Notes: generated by a model from the letters alone, not told the origin. A stretch of DNA of 40,850 nt from Opitutus sp. GAS368 (GCA_945903465.1 CAMDOF010000055.1:1-40850); one strand, 5' to 3'; shown: positions 15,457 through 25,893, counted from the first letter of the stretch. Numbers and translations are program-made.

Positions 15457-18312
15457 TTACCTGGCCGCGACCGGCGGGGCGCTGGGGGTGATCACTTCGC
15501 TCAGTGCGGCACGCAGCTCGCGTAAGCGCTCCGGTGTCTCCACGGGTTCGTGGTTGGCCCCTTCAATATAAAAAGTGTCAATCGCGACGCCGCGTTCCGT
15601 TCCGATCCGGGCGAAGGTAATGTCGAAACTATGATCGCTGATGGTCTTCGCCAATCGGTAGAGTAAGCCAATTTGGTCCCGCGCTTGAACCTCGATAATC
15701 GTCTTCTTCATCGACAGTTCGTGGTAAACATCGACCGTCGGAGGGAATGAGCTCTGCAGGATCTCGCCGCTCGAACTGGCGAGATACCGCGTTGAGGCGA
15801 TCTTTTTCGCCTGGGCCATAATGTCGGGGAGCAGGTCGCGGTTGGCGACCAGCGCCTCCTCGATCGTCTTGGCAAATTTTTCCTGCGCGCTGGCGCTCTG
15901 GACCGGACCCCGCCCGGGCTCGACCACGTAAAAAGTATCAATGGCAATGTGATCCGTCCGCGAGATCACTTTTGATCCAAGAATACTCAGCCCGGCGACG
16001 CTAAAGGCGCCCGCCAGTTTATAAAAAAGTCCCGCGCGGTCCCAGGTAACGACATTAACCACCGTCAACGAGCGGTTGAGATCGTCTTGCCACTCAATGA
16101 CCGGACGGAGCGAACCCACCGAATCAGCCGTTGTGATCGATCGTAAAAGACGATTCACCATCTGAATGTGCAGCGCAATTTCCGCTGACTCGGTGTGGAT
16201 AAAATATCGGTCGGGGAGCAACCCAAAGTGGGCGTTGATCTCGTCGGCGCTGATTCCGGGGATAGTTTTAGCGATTAGCTCCTGTTGGGTCATGGTTTTC
16301 TTTTGTTGTAATCGGGCGTCGAGGGATTCGCCGTGTTTTAGCCTCTCGAAAGTGGATCGAAAAAGAGTGGTGTGTAATGTGTCCTTGTAGCTATTCCAAA
16401 GATCTGCCGCCGTACCGCGCGCATCGCAAAATGTATGCACGTACAAGTAGCGCAGGCGCTCGGCATCACCTGAAAGCTCGGCGAAGGCACTGGCGGTATT
16501 GGGGTCATCGACGTCCCTTTTCTGCCAGAATCGTGCCATCGACAAATGATTTTTGATTACAAAAATCACGAGCTCGCGGTCAGCGGGGGCGACCCCGAAA
16601 CGGACTAACAGTGGCTCGGCGAGGCGAACTCCGCTCTCGGCGTGTCCCTGAATCCCCTCGGCTTTTCCAATGTCGTGGAGCAGCAAGGTCAAATAAAGAA
16701 GCCCGCGATCCGTCGTCTCGTGCAGGGCCGCCCGATATTTTAGAGTGATGGGCTCCGCCTCGGTGTAGACTCGATCGAGCTCGCGAATCGCATTTAGCGT
16801 GTGCACGTCAGCAGTGTAGCGATGGTAATATTCGTGCTGGACCAGGCAGGTGAGGGCTTCGAATTCGGGGATCAGCCGACCGAGTACGCCCAGCTCATGC
16901 ATCTTCGCTAAAATCGGGTACACCGCGCCCGCCTCCGCTAGGATCGCCCGGAAACTGACGTTGGTCTCGACCAGAGTTGCCACCGTCGGGGTGAGTAAGG
17001 CTAGCGAGGTCCGAATCAGGTCCGCCAGGTGGAAATCCAAGGATGCATCCAGGGTCTGGAGGTGCCGGAAAACGCGGATGAGGCGGATCGGGTCGACGCG
17101 GAAGATATCCGGACTTTCCGCCGCCAGCTCGCGCCCGCGCAGGACGAAGCCGTCGATCCGCTTGGCACGTTGAAACCGCGCGGCGAGCAGGCTCTCGCGA
17201 AACGGGCGTTTATCGCCATTCTGGTTCCGCCCTATGCTCAGCGCGAGGCGCTCTTCCACTAACTTGGAGACCCGATAGATGGTTTGGGCCGCCCGATAAT
17301 AATCAGCCATGAAGTGCTCCACTCTCGGTAGCATTTCTATCTCCGTGTACCCAAGGTTTTCCGCTATCCGTGGCTGCATATCCAAGCTCATCACGTCCGT
17401 CGCCCGCGCACTCATAAAGTGCAGCTCGTTGCGTACGCGGTGGAGCTGATCGTACGAGCGCTGAAATGCCGCCAGGTCGTCCGGCCGCAGGTAACTCTGC
17501 GCAGCCAGTTCGTCGATCTCGGTGATATCCAGTTTCACTCGCGCCATCCACACGGCGTTCTGATAGTCGCGCAGCCCACCGACGCCATTTTTAATATCCG
17601 GCTCCTGATTGAAAACCGTGTTGCCGTATTTCCCCCTCCGGTGAGCTTGGTCCTCCAATCGCGCGGCAATGTAATCTTGAGGATTCTCACTGACGTAGTA
17701 ACTGCGATAAGCTTGCTTGAAAATGCCGAAAAGCCTCTCGGATCCAGCGAGCAAGCTTGCCTCCAACAGCGCTGTTTTTGTGAGAATTTCCTTCCGCGCT
17801 TCGGCGAACGCCTCGTCGATCGTCCGTGTCGAGTGCCCAACCTTTAGCCCACAATCCCAAAGAATGTACAAGATCTCGTTCGTGAGATGTTCCTGCAGCG
17901 GCTTGGCTTCAGCCGCTTTTGTCTTCGTCGCAAATAAGAACATCACGTCGACGTCACTCCAAGGGGAAAGCTCACGGCGTCCGTACCCGCCGAGTGCGAG
18001 CAGGGCCACCGGCGCGCCGATCACCCCTCGTCTTTGATTATAGCTGGCGAGCGCGTAGTTAAAAAGATGTCTCAGCACTCCATCGATAATTTGCGCCCGC
18101 TCCTGGGCGATTACCAGGCCGCCGCCGCCCTCGCGGTGGCGTTGTTGGAGTCCGTTCGTCTCGCTGCGAAGAAACTCTTTGCACGCGCGCAATCGTTCGG
18201 AAATAGGAACCTCGCCGGTAAATGCGAGGAGTTCGCTGGCGCGTTGGGCGATATAGGCGGGCATGAAAGGATTCGAACGACGAATTGCGGCGCGCAGATT
18301 CCGAATATTCAA
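15457..18312 (-). CDS. glnD: [Protein-PII] uridylyltransferase / uridylyl-removing enzyme GlnD
   Basis: A 951-residue nitrogen sensor that attaches or removes UMP on PII proteins according to glutamine. The nucleotidyltransferase domain has GGYGRRELSPWSDVDVMF (108-125), with the catalytic G-G and D120/D122. A GlnD PII-UTase domain follows. The HD hydrolase domain holds LLLHDIGKAEG (near 550). Two ACT domains (about 735-815 and 850-930) close the protein and in this family sense glutamine. The frame starts at a TTG at 18312, with an in-frame stop just upstream. The ATG at 18264 (MPAYIAQR) is an equally possible start. Neither glnB nor glnA is in the window. It diverges from nusA with a 270-base gap. 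Confidence 0.94.
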   Translation of the reverse strand: MNIRNLRAAIRRSNPFMPAYIAQRASELLAFTGEVPISERLRACKEFLRSETNGLQQRHREGGGGLVIAQERAQIIDGVLRHLFNYALASYNQRRGVIGAPVALLALGGYGRRELSPWSDVDVMFLFATKTKAAEAKPLQEHLTNEILYILWDCGLKVGHSTRTIDEAFAEARKEILTKTALLEASLLAGSERLFGIFKQAYRSYYVSENPQDYIAARLEDQAHRRGKYGNTVFNQEPDIKNGVGGLRDYQNAVWMARVKLDITEIDELAAQSYLRPDDLAAFQRSYDQLHRVRNELHFMSARATDVMSLDMQPRIAENLGYTEIEMLPRVEHFMADYYRAAQTIYRVSKLVEERLALSIGRNQNGDKRPFRESLLAARFQRAKRIDGFVLRGRELAAESPDIFRVDPIRLIRVFRHLQTLDASLDFHLADLIRTSLALLTPTVATLVETNVSFRAILAEAGAVYPILAKMHELGVLGRLIPEFEALTCLVQHEYYHRYTADVHTLNAIRELDRVYTEAEPITLKYRAALHETTDRGLLYLTLLLHDIGKAEGIQGHAESGVRLAEPLLVRFGVAPADRELVIFVIKNHLSMARFWQKRDVDDPNTASAFAELSGDAERLRYLYVHTFCDARGTAADLWNSYKDTLHTTLFRSTFERLKHGESLDARLQQKKTMTQQELIAKTIPGISADEINAHFGLLPDRYFIHTESAEIALHIQMVNRLLRSITTADSVGSLRPVIEWQDDLNRSLTVVNVVTWDRAGLFYKLAGAFSVAGLSILGSKVISRTDHIAIDTFYVVEPGRGPVQSASAQEKFAKTIEEALVANRDLLPDIMAQAKKIASTRYLASSSGEILQSSFPPTVDVYHELSMKKTIIEVQARDQIGLLYRLAKTISDHSFDITFARIGTERGVAIDTFYIEGANHEPVETPERLRELRAALSEVITPSAPPVAAR

Positions 18313-18478
18313 CGCCCAAGTGCGTAATCCTCACGATTCAGCGGATGCCTCCCGCGGTCGCTGCTCGCTTCGCGCACCGCGCCCGCCTTGCCGGTCGACG
18401 CGGTTCCGCCCGATCTATCGAAAGCTTCGCCGTTATTAAAGAAAATGAGCTCCAGGGTAAACTAGCAGGGCGAGGGGC

Positions 18479-18508
18479 TTGACAAAATTTTGCCCGAGAC
18501 GCTACGTT
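18479..18508 (+). promoter_or_regulatory. Candidate sigma-70 promoter for the nusA operon
   Basis: A consensus TTGACA at 18479-18484 is followed after 18 bases by TACGTT (18503-18508), which keeps the key T, A and final T of the -10 box. Transcription would begin near 18515, about 12 bases before the leader hairpins. It is the best promoter match seen in this window. Confidence 0.55.
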
Positions 18509-18526
18509 AACCAACTGAACTCAACT

Positions 18527-18566
18527 CACTTTTCAAAAAGTGGGCCTTATGGCCCGCTTTTTTTTT
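18527..18566 (+). terminator. Intrinsic terminator with overlapping alternative hairpin in the nusA leader
   Basis: GTGGGCC (18540-18546) pairs with GGCCCGC (18551-18557) over a TTAT loop, with one G-U pair, and nine T residues follow (18558-18566). It is a good Rho-independent terminator placed only 16 bases before the nusA ATG. CACTTTT (18527-18533) can also pair perfectly with AAAAGTG (18536-18542), which takes the GTG needed by the terminator. The arrangement resembles an attenuator with an antiterminator. A-tract symmetry also makes it a possible bidirectional terminator shielding divergent glnD. Confidence 0.7.
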
Positions 18567-18582
18567 CCACTAATCTTCACTT

Positions 18583-19815
18583 ATGAGCAGCGAAATTCTT
18601 TCCGTCCTTGAATACATGGAGAAGGAGAAGGGCATTCCTCGTGCCGACATGATCTCGACGATTGTGAATGCGTTAAAGACCGCCGCCCAAAAGGGCGCGA
18701 ATTCCGGTCAGGAGTTGAAGATCGATATCAACCCGAAGAATGGCCAACTCCACGCGTGGGCCGTGATGAAGGTCGTCGACTCTGTCAGTAACCCGAAATT
18801 GGAGATTCACGTTGAGAAAGCGCAGGCCATCAAATCAGGTGCCGTGATCGGCGAAATGATCGATAAGGAAGTTGAACCCTCAACGCTCGGGCGCATTGCC
18901 GCCCAGACCGCCCGCCAAGCCGTGATGCAAAGGCTTCGGCAATTCGAAAAAGATCGGATTTACGAAGACTTTAAAGATCAGGTGGGTAACATCGTCACGG
19001 GGACCGTTCGACGTCGTGAACGCAATGATCTGTTCGTGGATCTGGGGAAGGCCGAGGGCATTATGCCCGGTAAGGAACAGGTCCCCGGTGAGGAGTATCA
19101 GCCAGGTGAGCGGATTCGTTGTATTCTCATGGAGATTGAGAGTTCTCCCCGTGGTCCGGAGATTATTCTCAGCCGTGCCAGCCCCAAGTTTGTCCGTCGC
19201 TTGTTTGAACTCGAGGTTACGGAGGTTGCCGACGGTACCGTGAAGATCGAAGCGTTTGCGCGTGAACCAGGTTATCGAACAAAAATTGCGGTCACAAGTA
19301 GCGACCCCAAGGTCGATCCAGTCGGTGCCTGTGTGGGTGCCCGTGGAGCCCGGGTCAAGACCATCGTGCGCGAACTCGGTGGCGAAAAAATCGACATCAT
19401 CAAATATTATGCGGACCCGCGCGAGATGATCATCGAGGCCCTCAAGCCAGCGATGCCACGCGAGATCGTCCTCGACGAGAAGAGTCATCGTATTTTACTG
19501 AAAGTGGCGACGGAAGATTTGGCGATCGCGATTGGCCGCAAGGGTCAAAATGCGCGGCTGACATCGCGCTTGGTTGGCTGGCGCTTGGACATCGAAGAGT
19601 TCAAAGCCGTCGGGGCTGATCCCGAGGGTGATGCCAAGCGCAAGCTCGTCGCGGCTCTCGGCATTGCTGACCCCTTGGCCTTGCGCTTGGTCAAGGCTGG
19701 ATTTGTCTCGCTCGAACTCTTCGACGGAGTCGAAACGGCTGATCTGGAGGGCGTGGGTTTCACCCCCGAAGAGTCCGTCGATATCATTAGCCGCGTTTCG
19801 GCCCGCTCCCATTAA
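18583..19815 (+). CDS. nusA: Transcription termination/antitermination factor NusA
   Basis: A 410-residue RNA polymerase-binding factor controlling pausing, termination and antitermination. The N-terminal polymerase-binding domain covers 1-125. S1 covers about 135-200 ([20 protein letters not shown]). KH1 has [11 protein letters not shown] at 248-258 and KH2 has [10 protein letters not shown] at 317-326. A single C-terminal helix-hairpin-helix-like module (about 355-405) follows, shorter than the two acidic repeats of E. coli NusA. The start is the ATG at 18583 after a pyrimidine tract. It is the first gene of the operon; rimP, commonly the gene before nusA, is absent here. The terminator just upstream of the ATG suggests self-regulation. 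Confidence 0.96.
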   Translation: MSSEILSVLEYMEKEKGIPRADMISTIVNALKTAAQKGANSGQELKIDINPKNGQLHAWAVMKVVDSVSNPKLEIHVEKAQAIKSGAVIGEMIDKEVEPSTLGRIAAQTARQAVMQRLRQFEKDRIYEDFKDQVGNIVTGTVRRRERNDLFVDLGKAEGIMPGKEQVPGEEYQPGERIRCILMEIESSPRGPEIILSRASPKFVRRLFELEVTEVADGTVKIEAFAREPGYRTKIAVTSSDPKVDPVGACVGARGARVKTIVRELGGEKIDIIKYYADPREMIIEALKPAMPREIVLDEKSHRILLKVATEDLAIAIGRKGQNARLTSRLVGWRLDIEEFKAVGADPEGDAKRKLVAALGIADPLALRLVKAGFVSLELFDGVETADLEGVGFTPEESVDIISRVSARSH

Positions 19816-19848
19816 TTTTAAGGTTTACGTTAATTTCTCTACCGCTGC

Positions 19849-22584
19849 ATGAGTATCCGCATCCACAAACTCGCCGAAGAACTCGGCTTGGATAACAAGG
19901 AGATGATCGCGCTCCTCAAAGAGCGCCGCATCATCCCCCAGGATGTGAAGTCGGTCTCAAGTACCGTTGATAATATTAACGCATCCGCTCTGCGTGATGA
20001 GTTTGCCGCAAAAGCTCCGGTGGCGGTAGCGGCACCTGCAGCCGCACCCGAGACCGCGGCGCCCGCCCTTGTCGCTGCCCCCAGCGATCCGGCGACTGCC
20101 AAGGCACCCTCGCCGACGGGCATGTTTGTAAAATCGAAAGGTGATATCGATCGCGAAAAGGAAACCGCGGCGGCCATTCGCGCCACAGCGATTAAGGCTT
20201 CCGCGACTCCCGCTTTGGCGCCCGTCCCAGCGGCGCCTGGTGTGCCCGTGGCGGTTTCTCGCCCGCCGACGAGCCCAGCGCCCGTTTCCGCCCCCCCGCC
20301 CGTCTCCGCCCCGCCACCCATTTCCGCGCCGCGCTACGTTTCCGCGCCTCCGCCGGTCGCCCGGTTGCCGATCACCCTGCCAACTCCTCGGCCCGCCCAG
20401 GTCCCCTCCTCGGGGCCTGCGCCAACGATGGTTAATCCCGGCGTCCGCGCGCCGATAGTTCCAGTCAAGCCCGCCGTCGTTCCTCCGCCCGTCGCGTTCG
20501 TTCCCCCGCCCGTCGCGGTTGTTCGTCCACCCGTCGCAGTTGTTCGTCCACCGACGTTGCCAACGCCCCAACCCTCGGTGGCCAAACCAGCGGCGATTTC
20601 CCCTCAAATGGCCAAGGCTCCGGGCGCCTTGCCGCCGATGCCCCCGCGCATCTCGCCGCCTTCCGTGGTGATGGCCCCCCGGCCGCCACCGCTCCCGAAC
20701 TCTGCGCCGATCTCCCCAGCGGGGCTAGCTGCGCCCGCTGGGGTGAGCTCGGCCCATGTTACGATTCAGGGCGATGTCAAAACCCTGCATCTTAAACCGC
20801 CCATCGTCGTTCGCGACTTCGCCATCGCGCTCGGTTTAAAGCCGTTTAAACTTATCTCCGAACTTAACCAGCTGGTGGGTTTCGCGGCGATGAACTCGAA
20901 TATCGACGAGGTCGTCGCGCAAAAAGTTGCCGAAAAATATGGGTTTGTCTTAGAGATTAAGCATCGGGGCGATCTGGCCGTGCAGCAGGCGGCGGCGGCC
21001 AAGGAAAAGAAAGAGAAGAAAATCGTTGATGAGGATGAAACCAAGCATCTCGTCACGCGCCCTCCGGTCGTCTGTATTCTCGGCCACGTTGATCATGGCA
21101 AAACCTCGCTGCTTGATGCGATCCGCAAGGCGAACGTCGCCGCGGGCGAGGCGGGTGGCATCACCCAGCACATCGGGGCGTACCAGGTTGAGCGCAATGG
21201 CCGCAAGATCACTTTCTTGGATACACCAGGCCATGCTGCCTTTACCAAGATGCGGGCCCGCGGAGCCAGCGTCACGGATGTCGCTATTTTGGTCGTCGCC
21301 GCTGACGACGGGTTCATGCCGCAAACCGATGAGGCGCTGAAGATCGCGCTCAGCGAAAAGCAGAATCATGCTGACCGTTTTGCCCTGATTGTGGCCGTCA
21401 ATAAGATGGATGTAAAAGGCGCCAACCTGGATCAGGTTAAAAACCAGATGCAGCAGCGGAACATCGCACCGGAAGACTGGGGTGGGGATACGATCACCGT
21501 TCCCGTCGCGGCGATTAAGGGGCAGGGCATTGATGAGTTGCTTGAGATGATCATACTCCAAGCTGACGTGCTCGAGCTGAAGGCCAACCCGAAAGCGGAG
21601 GCCAGTGGTGTGATCATTGAATCCCAAATCGATTTCGGACGAGGCCCGCTGGCGACTGTGATTGTCCAGCGCGGTACATTGCGGGTCGGCGATGCCATCG
21701 TAAGCGGCGGTAATTTCGCGAAAGTCCGAGCGATGTTCGATGACAAGGGCGCCAACGTGAAGGAGGCGCCCCCGGGGACTCCCGTTCGGGTCATTGGCTG
21801 GACCGGCACTCCAGAGAGTGGGGCTACGTTTCGAGCTGTTAAAAATTCGCGGGAAGCGGAGAAACTTGCTGAGGAAGAACAGTTCCGCATCAAACAGGCT
21901 GCCACCACGGCGGCCGCGGTGCCTAAGGAAGTCTCGGTTGAACAACTGTTCGCGAACATTGCGGCGACTCAGGCGAAGGTCCTCAAGGTCATCATCAAGA
22001 CCGATGTCTTTGGGTCCTCCGAAGCGGTTCGGAATATCCTCGAAGGCATCAAAAGCACGAAGGTGTCGCTCGAGATTGTTTCTATTGAGGTTGGCCTTGT
22101 CACGAAGAACGACATCGCCATGGCCGGTTCCACTGGGGCCGTGGTCATTGGATTCCACACGAAGCTCGAAAATGGGGTGACCCCGCTGGCCAAACACCAC
22201 GGGGTTCGCATCGAGACTTACGATATCATTTACGAGATGGGCGACAAGGCCCGCGAAATGATGGCGGATTTGTTGGATCCTGATCTGAGGGAGACCAAGA
22301 CGGGTGCGGCTGAGGTGCGTCAGGTGTTTCCTTTGGCCAAAGGATTTGTCGCCGGTTGTTTGGTCACCGAGGGGAAAATCAACCGCAACGCCTTGGCTCG
22401 TCTGCGGCGGGGCAAGGAGACTGTCTACCAAGGCAAAATTGCCACGCTCAAGCGCTTCAAGGACGACGCTAACGAGGTCCGCGCGGGCTTAGAATGCGGG
22501 ATCAAGCTCGACGATTTCAACGGATATCAGGCCGGAGATGTCATTGAGTGCTACGAGGTCCAAAAGGTACGCGCCGCGCTCTGA
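19849..22584 (+). CDS. infB: Translation initiation factor IF-2
   Basis: A 911-residue GTPase that delivers formylmethionyl-tRNA to the 30S subunit. An IF2_N module is at 1-50 ([20 protein letters not shown]). A long Pro/Ala/Val linker (about 60-300) precedes a second N-type module (about 303-372, [20 protein letters not shown]). The G domain starts near 405, with GHVDHGKTS (412-420), the switch II motif DTPGHAAF and NKMD. The beta-barrel and C-terminal fMet-tRNA-binding domains ([11 protein letters not shown]) end it. The gap to nusA is 33 bases, and rbfA follows after 72. Only the linker is unusual, because it is long and proline-rich. Confidence 0.97.
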   Translation: MSIRIHKLAEELGLDNKEMIALLKERRIIPQDVKSVSSTVDNINASALRDEFAAKAPVAVAAPAAAPETAAPALVAAPSDPATAKAPSPTGMFVKSKGDIDREKETAAAIRATAIKASATPALAPVPAAPGVPVAVSRPPTSPAPVSAPPPVSAPPPISAPRYVSAPPPVARLPITLPTPRPAQVPSSGPAPTMVNPGVRAPIVPVKPAVVPPPVAFVPPPVAVVRPPVAVVRPPTLPTPQPSVAKPAAISPQMAKAPGALPPMPPRISPPSVVMAPRPPPLPNSAPISPAGLAAPAGVSSAHVTIQGDVKTLHLKPPIVVRDFAIALGLKPFKLISELNQLVGFAAMNSNIDEVVAQKVAEKYGFVLEIKHRGDLAVQQAAAAKEKKEKKIVDEDETKHLVTRPPVVCILGHVDHGKTSLLDAIRKANVAAGEAGGITQHIGAYQVERNGRKITFLDTPGHAAFTKMRARGASVTDVAILVVAADDGFMPQTDEALKIALSEKQNHADRFALIVAVNKMDVKGANLDQVKNQMQQRNIAPEDWGGDTITVPVAAIKGQGIDELLEMIILQADVLELKANPKAEASGVIIESQIDFGRGPLATVIVQRGTLRVGDAIVSGGNFAKVRAMFDDKGANVKEAPPGTPVRVIGWTGTPESGATFRAVKNSREAEKLAEEEQFRIKQAATTAAAVPKEVSVEQLFANIAATQAKVLKVIIKTDVFGSSEAVRNILEGIKSTKVSLEIVSIEVGLVTKNDIAMAGSTGAVVIGFHTKLENGVTPLAKHHGVRIETYDIIYEMGDKAREMMADLLDPDLRETKTGAAEVRQVFPLAKGFVAGCLVTEGKINRNALARLRRGKETVYQGKIATLKRFKDDANEVRAGLECGIKLDDFNGYQAGDVIECYEVQKVRAAL
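20227..20760 (+). repeat. Proline-rich low-complexity linker in infB
   Basis: The part of infB that codes for residues about 127-304 contains degenerate tandem units. Two blocks stand out: [19 protein letters not shown] near 20280-20360, and [19 protein letters not shown] with repeated VVRPP near 20476-20553. The DNA is C-rich with recurring CCGCCCGTC steps, so replication slippage is a likely source of length variation. Confidence 0.75.
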
Positions 22585-22656
22585 TCTGTTGGTGGTGAGC
22601 ATGGTTGCTCGTCGGACCGTGCTCTCGACCCAGATTTCTTCGTCTATTTCCCGTCT

Positions 22657-23022
22657 ATGAGTAACCGTACTGTCCGCGTTAATGAGCTCGTGCAGCGCGA
22701 GCTGAGCGACATCCTGCGCAAGCGTTATCAAAGTGAATCGGTCGCGATCACAATCACCGAGGTCAGGGTCTCGCCCGATTTGCGGGATGCGCGGGCCTTC
22801 GTGGCGGTGGTCGGAGATGAGGAGACTTCCGAGCAAAAGCTGCGATGGCTGCGCTCGAAGGCGGCGGATATTCGCTCTGAATTGAGCCGCCGCATTGTGC
22901 TCAAGTACTTGCCCAAACTTCAGTACGTGCTCGACCACTCATCGGTTCGGGGGGCGCGTCTGCTCCGGATGATCGATGAACTCGAGCCGCTCGCGCCAGC
23001 GGAAGAAACTGAGCTGAGTTGA
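22657..23022 (+). CDS. rbfA: 30S ribosome-binding factor RbfA
   Basis: A 121-residue KH-like factor needed for late 30S assembly and 16S 5'-end processing. The N-terminal RTVRVNELVQRELSDIL, the central ITITEVRVSPDLRDARAFVAV and the end RRIVLKYLPKLQYVLDHSSVRGARLLRMIDEL match the family. The start follows a strongly pyrimidine-rich leader (TTTCCCGTCT). It lies between infB and the DHH phosphoesterase, with 6 bases to the latter, in the usual order. Confidence 0.95.
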   Translation: MSNRTVRVNELVQRELSDILRKRYQSESVAITITEVRVSPDLRDARAFVAVVGDEETSEQKLRWLRSKAADIRSELSRRIVLKYLPKLQYVLDHSSVRGARLLRMIDELEPLAPAEETELS

Positions 23023-23028
23023 GTTCGC

Positions 23029-24042
23029 GTGGAAACATTTTATCCGCAACTCTCGGCTGAGTTTGCTCGGTTGCTTCTGACGCTCGCCGGACGGAAGATC
23101 GCGGTCGTCGGTCATGCGCGCCCGGATGGTGATTGTATTGGGTCGCAGGTGGCATTGGCGCGGCTGCTCGCGTCCCGCGGGTTTGACGTGATTTGCGTGA
23201 ACGCCGATCCGGTGCCTCGGCGGTTAGGTTTTCTCCTCGACGGTATGCGTTTTTATCGTACCGATGAGGTCCTCGCGATGACGGAGGATTACGCGGCTAT
23301 CTTTGTCGATTGCGCTGATCACGGGCGTCCTGGGGAACGGCTGAAGCACCGCTTCCCCTCGCCGGTGGCAGTCATCGACCACCATCTTTCCAACTCAGGA
23401 TTTGCGGGTGCTAACTTGATCGACAGTGACTCGGCCGCCACGTGTGAAATGTTGGCGGGTATTTTTTTCGATAACGGGTGGTCCGTCGATGCGGGGTGTG
23501 CGCTGGCGCTCTACACGGGTATACTGACAGACACCGGCCAGTTTCGCTTCAACTCGACGTCTCGGCGCTGTTTTGTCTTGGCGGGCGAGTTGGTGGCGCG
23601 GGGAGCCTCGCCCGTGCACGCCGGTTATGAAATCTACGAACGCGAAACCGAGGGGAAAATTCGCCTGCTTCAGCATTTTCTCGCATCGCTCCGGTTGGCG
23701 TGCGACGGGAGGGTATGTCTCGGCAGCTTGGCGCCGGATGTTTTTGCATCGACGGGTTCGACCAGCGAAGACACGGAGGGTTTGGTCGACTACGCCCGCA
23801 GCATCGAAGGGGTGGCGGTGGGGGTGTTGATTGAGGTTCGTTCTGACCAAACCGTAAAAGCGAGCCTACGCGCGAAGGATCCTGCGTACCGGATGGATTT
23901 AGTTGCCGCTGAATTTAATGGTGGTGGCCATGCTTGCGCGGCTGGACTCAGTTTAAAGATCGATCCAGAGGTTTTCTCTCATCGGCTGCTGGTCGCCCTA
24001 GCCCAGAGAATCGCTTCGGTCGACCGCGCGGCTAAACTTTAA
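23029..24042 (+). CDS. DHH-DHHA1 phosphoesterase (NrnA-type oligoribonuclease/pAp phosphatase)
   Basis: A 337-residue cytoplasmic enzyme that, by family, degrades nano-RNA dinucleotides and converts pAp to AMP. Metal-binding motifs are H29 with D33 and D35 in [13 protein letters not shown]94 in FVDCADHG, and the DHH at 117-119 in VIDHHLSN. The DHHA1 domain ends with GGGHACAAG (about 302). The start codon is GTG at 23029, 6 bases after rbfA. This gene sits between rbfA and truB in many bacteria, which supports the NrnA assignment. Substrate preference cannot be read from the sequence. Confidence 0.9.
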   Translation: METFYPQLSAEFARLLLTLAGRKIAVVGHARPDGDCIGSQVALARLLASRGFDVICVNADPVPRRLGFLLDGMRFYRTDEVLAMTEDYAAIFVDCADHGRPGERLKHRFPSPVAVIDHHLSNSGFAGANLIDSDSAATCEMLAGIFFDNGWSVDAGCALALYTGILTDTGQFRFNSTSRRCFVLAGELVARGASPVHAGYEIYERETEGKIRLLQHFLASLRLACDGRVCLGSLAPDVFASTGSTSEDTEGLVDYARSIEGVAVGVLIEVRSDQTVKASLRAKDPAYRMDLVAAEFNGGGHACAAGLSLKIDPEVFSHRLLVALAQRIASVDRAAKL

Positions 24043-24046
24043 GCTC

Positions 24047-24772
24047 ATGTTACTACAGCCAAAAGAAATGGACGGTATTTTATTAGTGGATAAGCCGCGT
24101 GATCACACCTCGCACGACGTGGTGGCGCGTCTTCGGGGCAAGTTGAAGATGAAGCGCATTGGGCATGCCGGCACGCTCGATCCGATGGCGACTGGATTGC
24201 TCATCATGCTGATCGGCAAGGCCACGCGAGTGTCCCAGTACCTGGTCAGTTTGGATAAAGAATACGAGGGGACGATTGAATTAGGGAAAGTGACGGATAC
24301 GCAGGATGCTGATGGTGAGATGATGGAGACGCGACCGGTGCCGGCCCTGACGGAGGCCGAGTTAAAGGCGGCCATCCGGACTTTTGCCGGGGATCAATAT
24401 CAGGTTCCTCCGATGTATTCTGCCATCAAGATTGCGGGGGTGCCGCTTTACAAGAGCGCGCGGAAGGGCGAGGTGGTGGAGCGTGAGCCGCGTTTTATTC
24501 GCGTGATGAGCTGGGAAGTGACGCGCTTTGGTTTACCGCAGTTTGACTTCCGGATGCGCTGCACGAAAGGGACCTACGTCCGCACCCTCGCGCATGATCT
24601 TGGCCAGAAAATTGGCTGTGGCGCGCACTTGGCTGCCTTGCGCCGTACCTCCACAGATAAGTTCAACATCGCTCAGGCCCTGACGATGGAGCAGATTCAG
24701 GCGATGTCGTTGCCGGAAATTGAGAAAGTGTTGATCCCAGCTCGGGACGCCGTACCGAGCCTCGCTTTGTAA
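24047..24772 (+). CDS. truB: tRNA pseudouridine(55) synthase TruB
   Basis: A 241-residue enzyme that makes pseudouridine 55 in the T loop of tRNAs. The conserved N-terminal [10 protein letters not shown] and the catalytic aspartate D45 in [12 protein letters not shown] are present, as are [10 protein letters not shown], the [10 protein letters not shown] block and the tRNA-binding [16 protein letters not shown]. The ATG at 24047 is 4 bases after the preceding stop. A second ATG at 24068 gives the more usual family N-terminus and may be the real start. The C-terminal PUA domain of E. coli TruB is short or missing, as in many bacterial orthologues. Confidence 0.95.
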   Translation: MLLQPKEMDGILLVDKPRDHTSHDVVARLRGKLKMKRIGHAGTLDPMATGLLIMLIGKATRVSQYLVSLDKEYEGTIELGKVTDTQDADGEMMETRPVPALTEAELKAAIRTFAGDQYQVPPMYSAIKIAGVPLYKSARKGEVVEREPRFIRVMSWEVTRFGLPQFDFRMRCTKGTYVRTLAHDLGQKIGCGAHLAALRRTSTDKFNIAQALTMEQIQAMSLPEIEKVLIPARDAVPSLAL

Positions 24773-24810
24773 GCAAACGTTATCTTGCAGGTGGGTTGGC
24801 TCGCTGCGCG

Positions 24811-25752
24811 ATGAATTTTCCCCAACAGATTTCGAGCTTTGATCAGATCGTCTGGCCGGTGCGACCGGTGCATTTAGCCATCGGGATGTTCGATGGCGTT
24901 CATCGCGGGCATCGGACGGTTACAGGAGCGGCTCAGCGGGCGGCCCGGGCAAGTGAAGGTTTGAGCGGCGTCCTGACATTTTGGCCTCATCCGAGCGCCC
25001 TCCTCCGTCCGGCTGAGCCGACCCGATTATTGCAGGATGGGGCGGCGAAATCGCGGATGTTGTTGGCGATGGGCATCGATTTCGTGGTCACCTATCCTTT
25101 CGACCAGCCATTCGCGGCGGTTAAGGCGGAGGATTTTTTACCTTGGCTAAGGTCGCGAGTGCCCCATCTCGCGGCGGTCTACGTGGGAGATAATTTTCGT
25201 TTTGGCTGTGGGCGCAAGGGGGACTTGGCTGCTTTGGAGGCGTCTGGTCGCGATTACGGCGTCGCGGTTTTCCATGCGCCCCGCTTGGCGCATGAGGGTG
25301 AGGTGATTAGTAGCACGCGGATTCGGGCAATGCTGGTAGCGGGTGAGATGGCGGGAGCCAATCGGCTGCTCGGTGAGCCCTACACGGCGGCAGGTCCGGT
25401 GACGGCCGGCAAGCGCCTAGGACGCACGATCGGGTTTCCGACGTTAAATATTCCTTGGACGCCATCGCTGGCCCCTCGATTTGGCGTCTACGCGGTCAGT
25501 GTTTCCGGGGAAAAAGCGCCGTTGGGCCTACCAGCGGTCGCGAACTTTGGGTTGCGACCGACGGTCGAAAACTCGTTGGTGCCGCGGCTGGAGGCGCACA
25601 TTTTGGGCCCGTGCCCCTTCGTCGAAGGCGATCAGATCAGCGTCGCGTGGCATCATTTTTTGCGACCCGAGTTGAAGTTTTCAGGCGTGGCCGAGCTCCG
25701 GGGTACGATCGAGTCCGATCGGCTCGCGGCTTTGCGCCATTTTGGTTTGTAA
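24811..25752 (+). CDS. ribF: Bifunctional riboflavin kinase / FAD synthetase
   Basis: A 313-residue enzyme that makes FMN and then FAD. The N-terminal adenylyltransferase domain has GMFDGVHRGH, the TFWPHPSALL strand, GDNFRFGCGRKGD and the late ISSTRIRAML. The C-terminal riboflavin kinase domain (about 185-310) has GRTIGFPTLNI, the metal-binding region around it, FGVYAVSV and ANFGLRPTV. The frame extends to a TTG at 24796. The ATG at 24811 is preferred because MNFPQQISSF leads straight into the first strand. It is the last protein gene of the nusA operon; rpsO, often next to it, is absent. A tRNA gene follows after 64 bases. Confidence 0.95.
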   Translation: MNFPQQISSFDQIVWPVRPVHLAIGMFDGVHRGHRTVTGAAQRAARASEGLSGVLTFWPHPSALLRPAEPTRLLQDGAAKSRMLLAMGIDFVVTYPFDQPFAAVKAEDFLPWLRSRVPHLAAVYVGDNFRFGCGRKGDLAALEASGRDYGVAVFHAPRLAHEGEVISSTRIRAMLVAGEMAGANRLLGEPYTAAGPVTAGKRLGRTIGFPTLNIPWTPSLAPRFGVYAVSVSGEKAPLGLPAVANFGLRPTVENSLVPRLEAHILGPCPFVEGDQISVAWHHFLRPELKFSGVAELRGTIESDRLAALRHFGL

Positions 25753-25816
25753 GGTTTTGAGATTTTTACTTGCTCTGCTCGTGGGTGATCGCGTTACTCC
25801 CCGACTTGAGATTTCT

Positions 25817-25893
25817 GGACCTTTAGCTCAGTTGGTTAGAGCGTTTCCTTGACATGGAAAAGGTCACTGGTTCGAGTCCAGTAAGGTCCACCA
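25817..25893 (+). tRNA. tRNA-Val, anticodon GAC
   Basis: A complete cloverleaf. The acceptor stem is GGACCTT with AAGGTCC, followed by discriminator A and an encoded CCA (25891-25893). The D arm is TAGCTCAGTTGGTTAGAGC. The anticodon stem is TTTCC with GGAAA around TTGACAT, giving anticodon GAC at 25851-25853. The T arm is ACTGG with CCAGT and loop TTCGAGT. It reads valine codons GUC and GUU. It may be transcribed with ribF. Confidence 0.97.

Noticed and set aside
20950..22431. A 493-codon minus-strand frame inside infB
   Set aside because: It is the antisense of the conserved G domain and barrel of IF-2 and shows no family signature.
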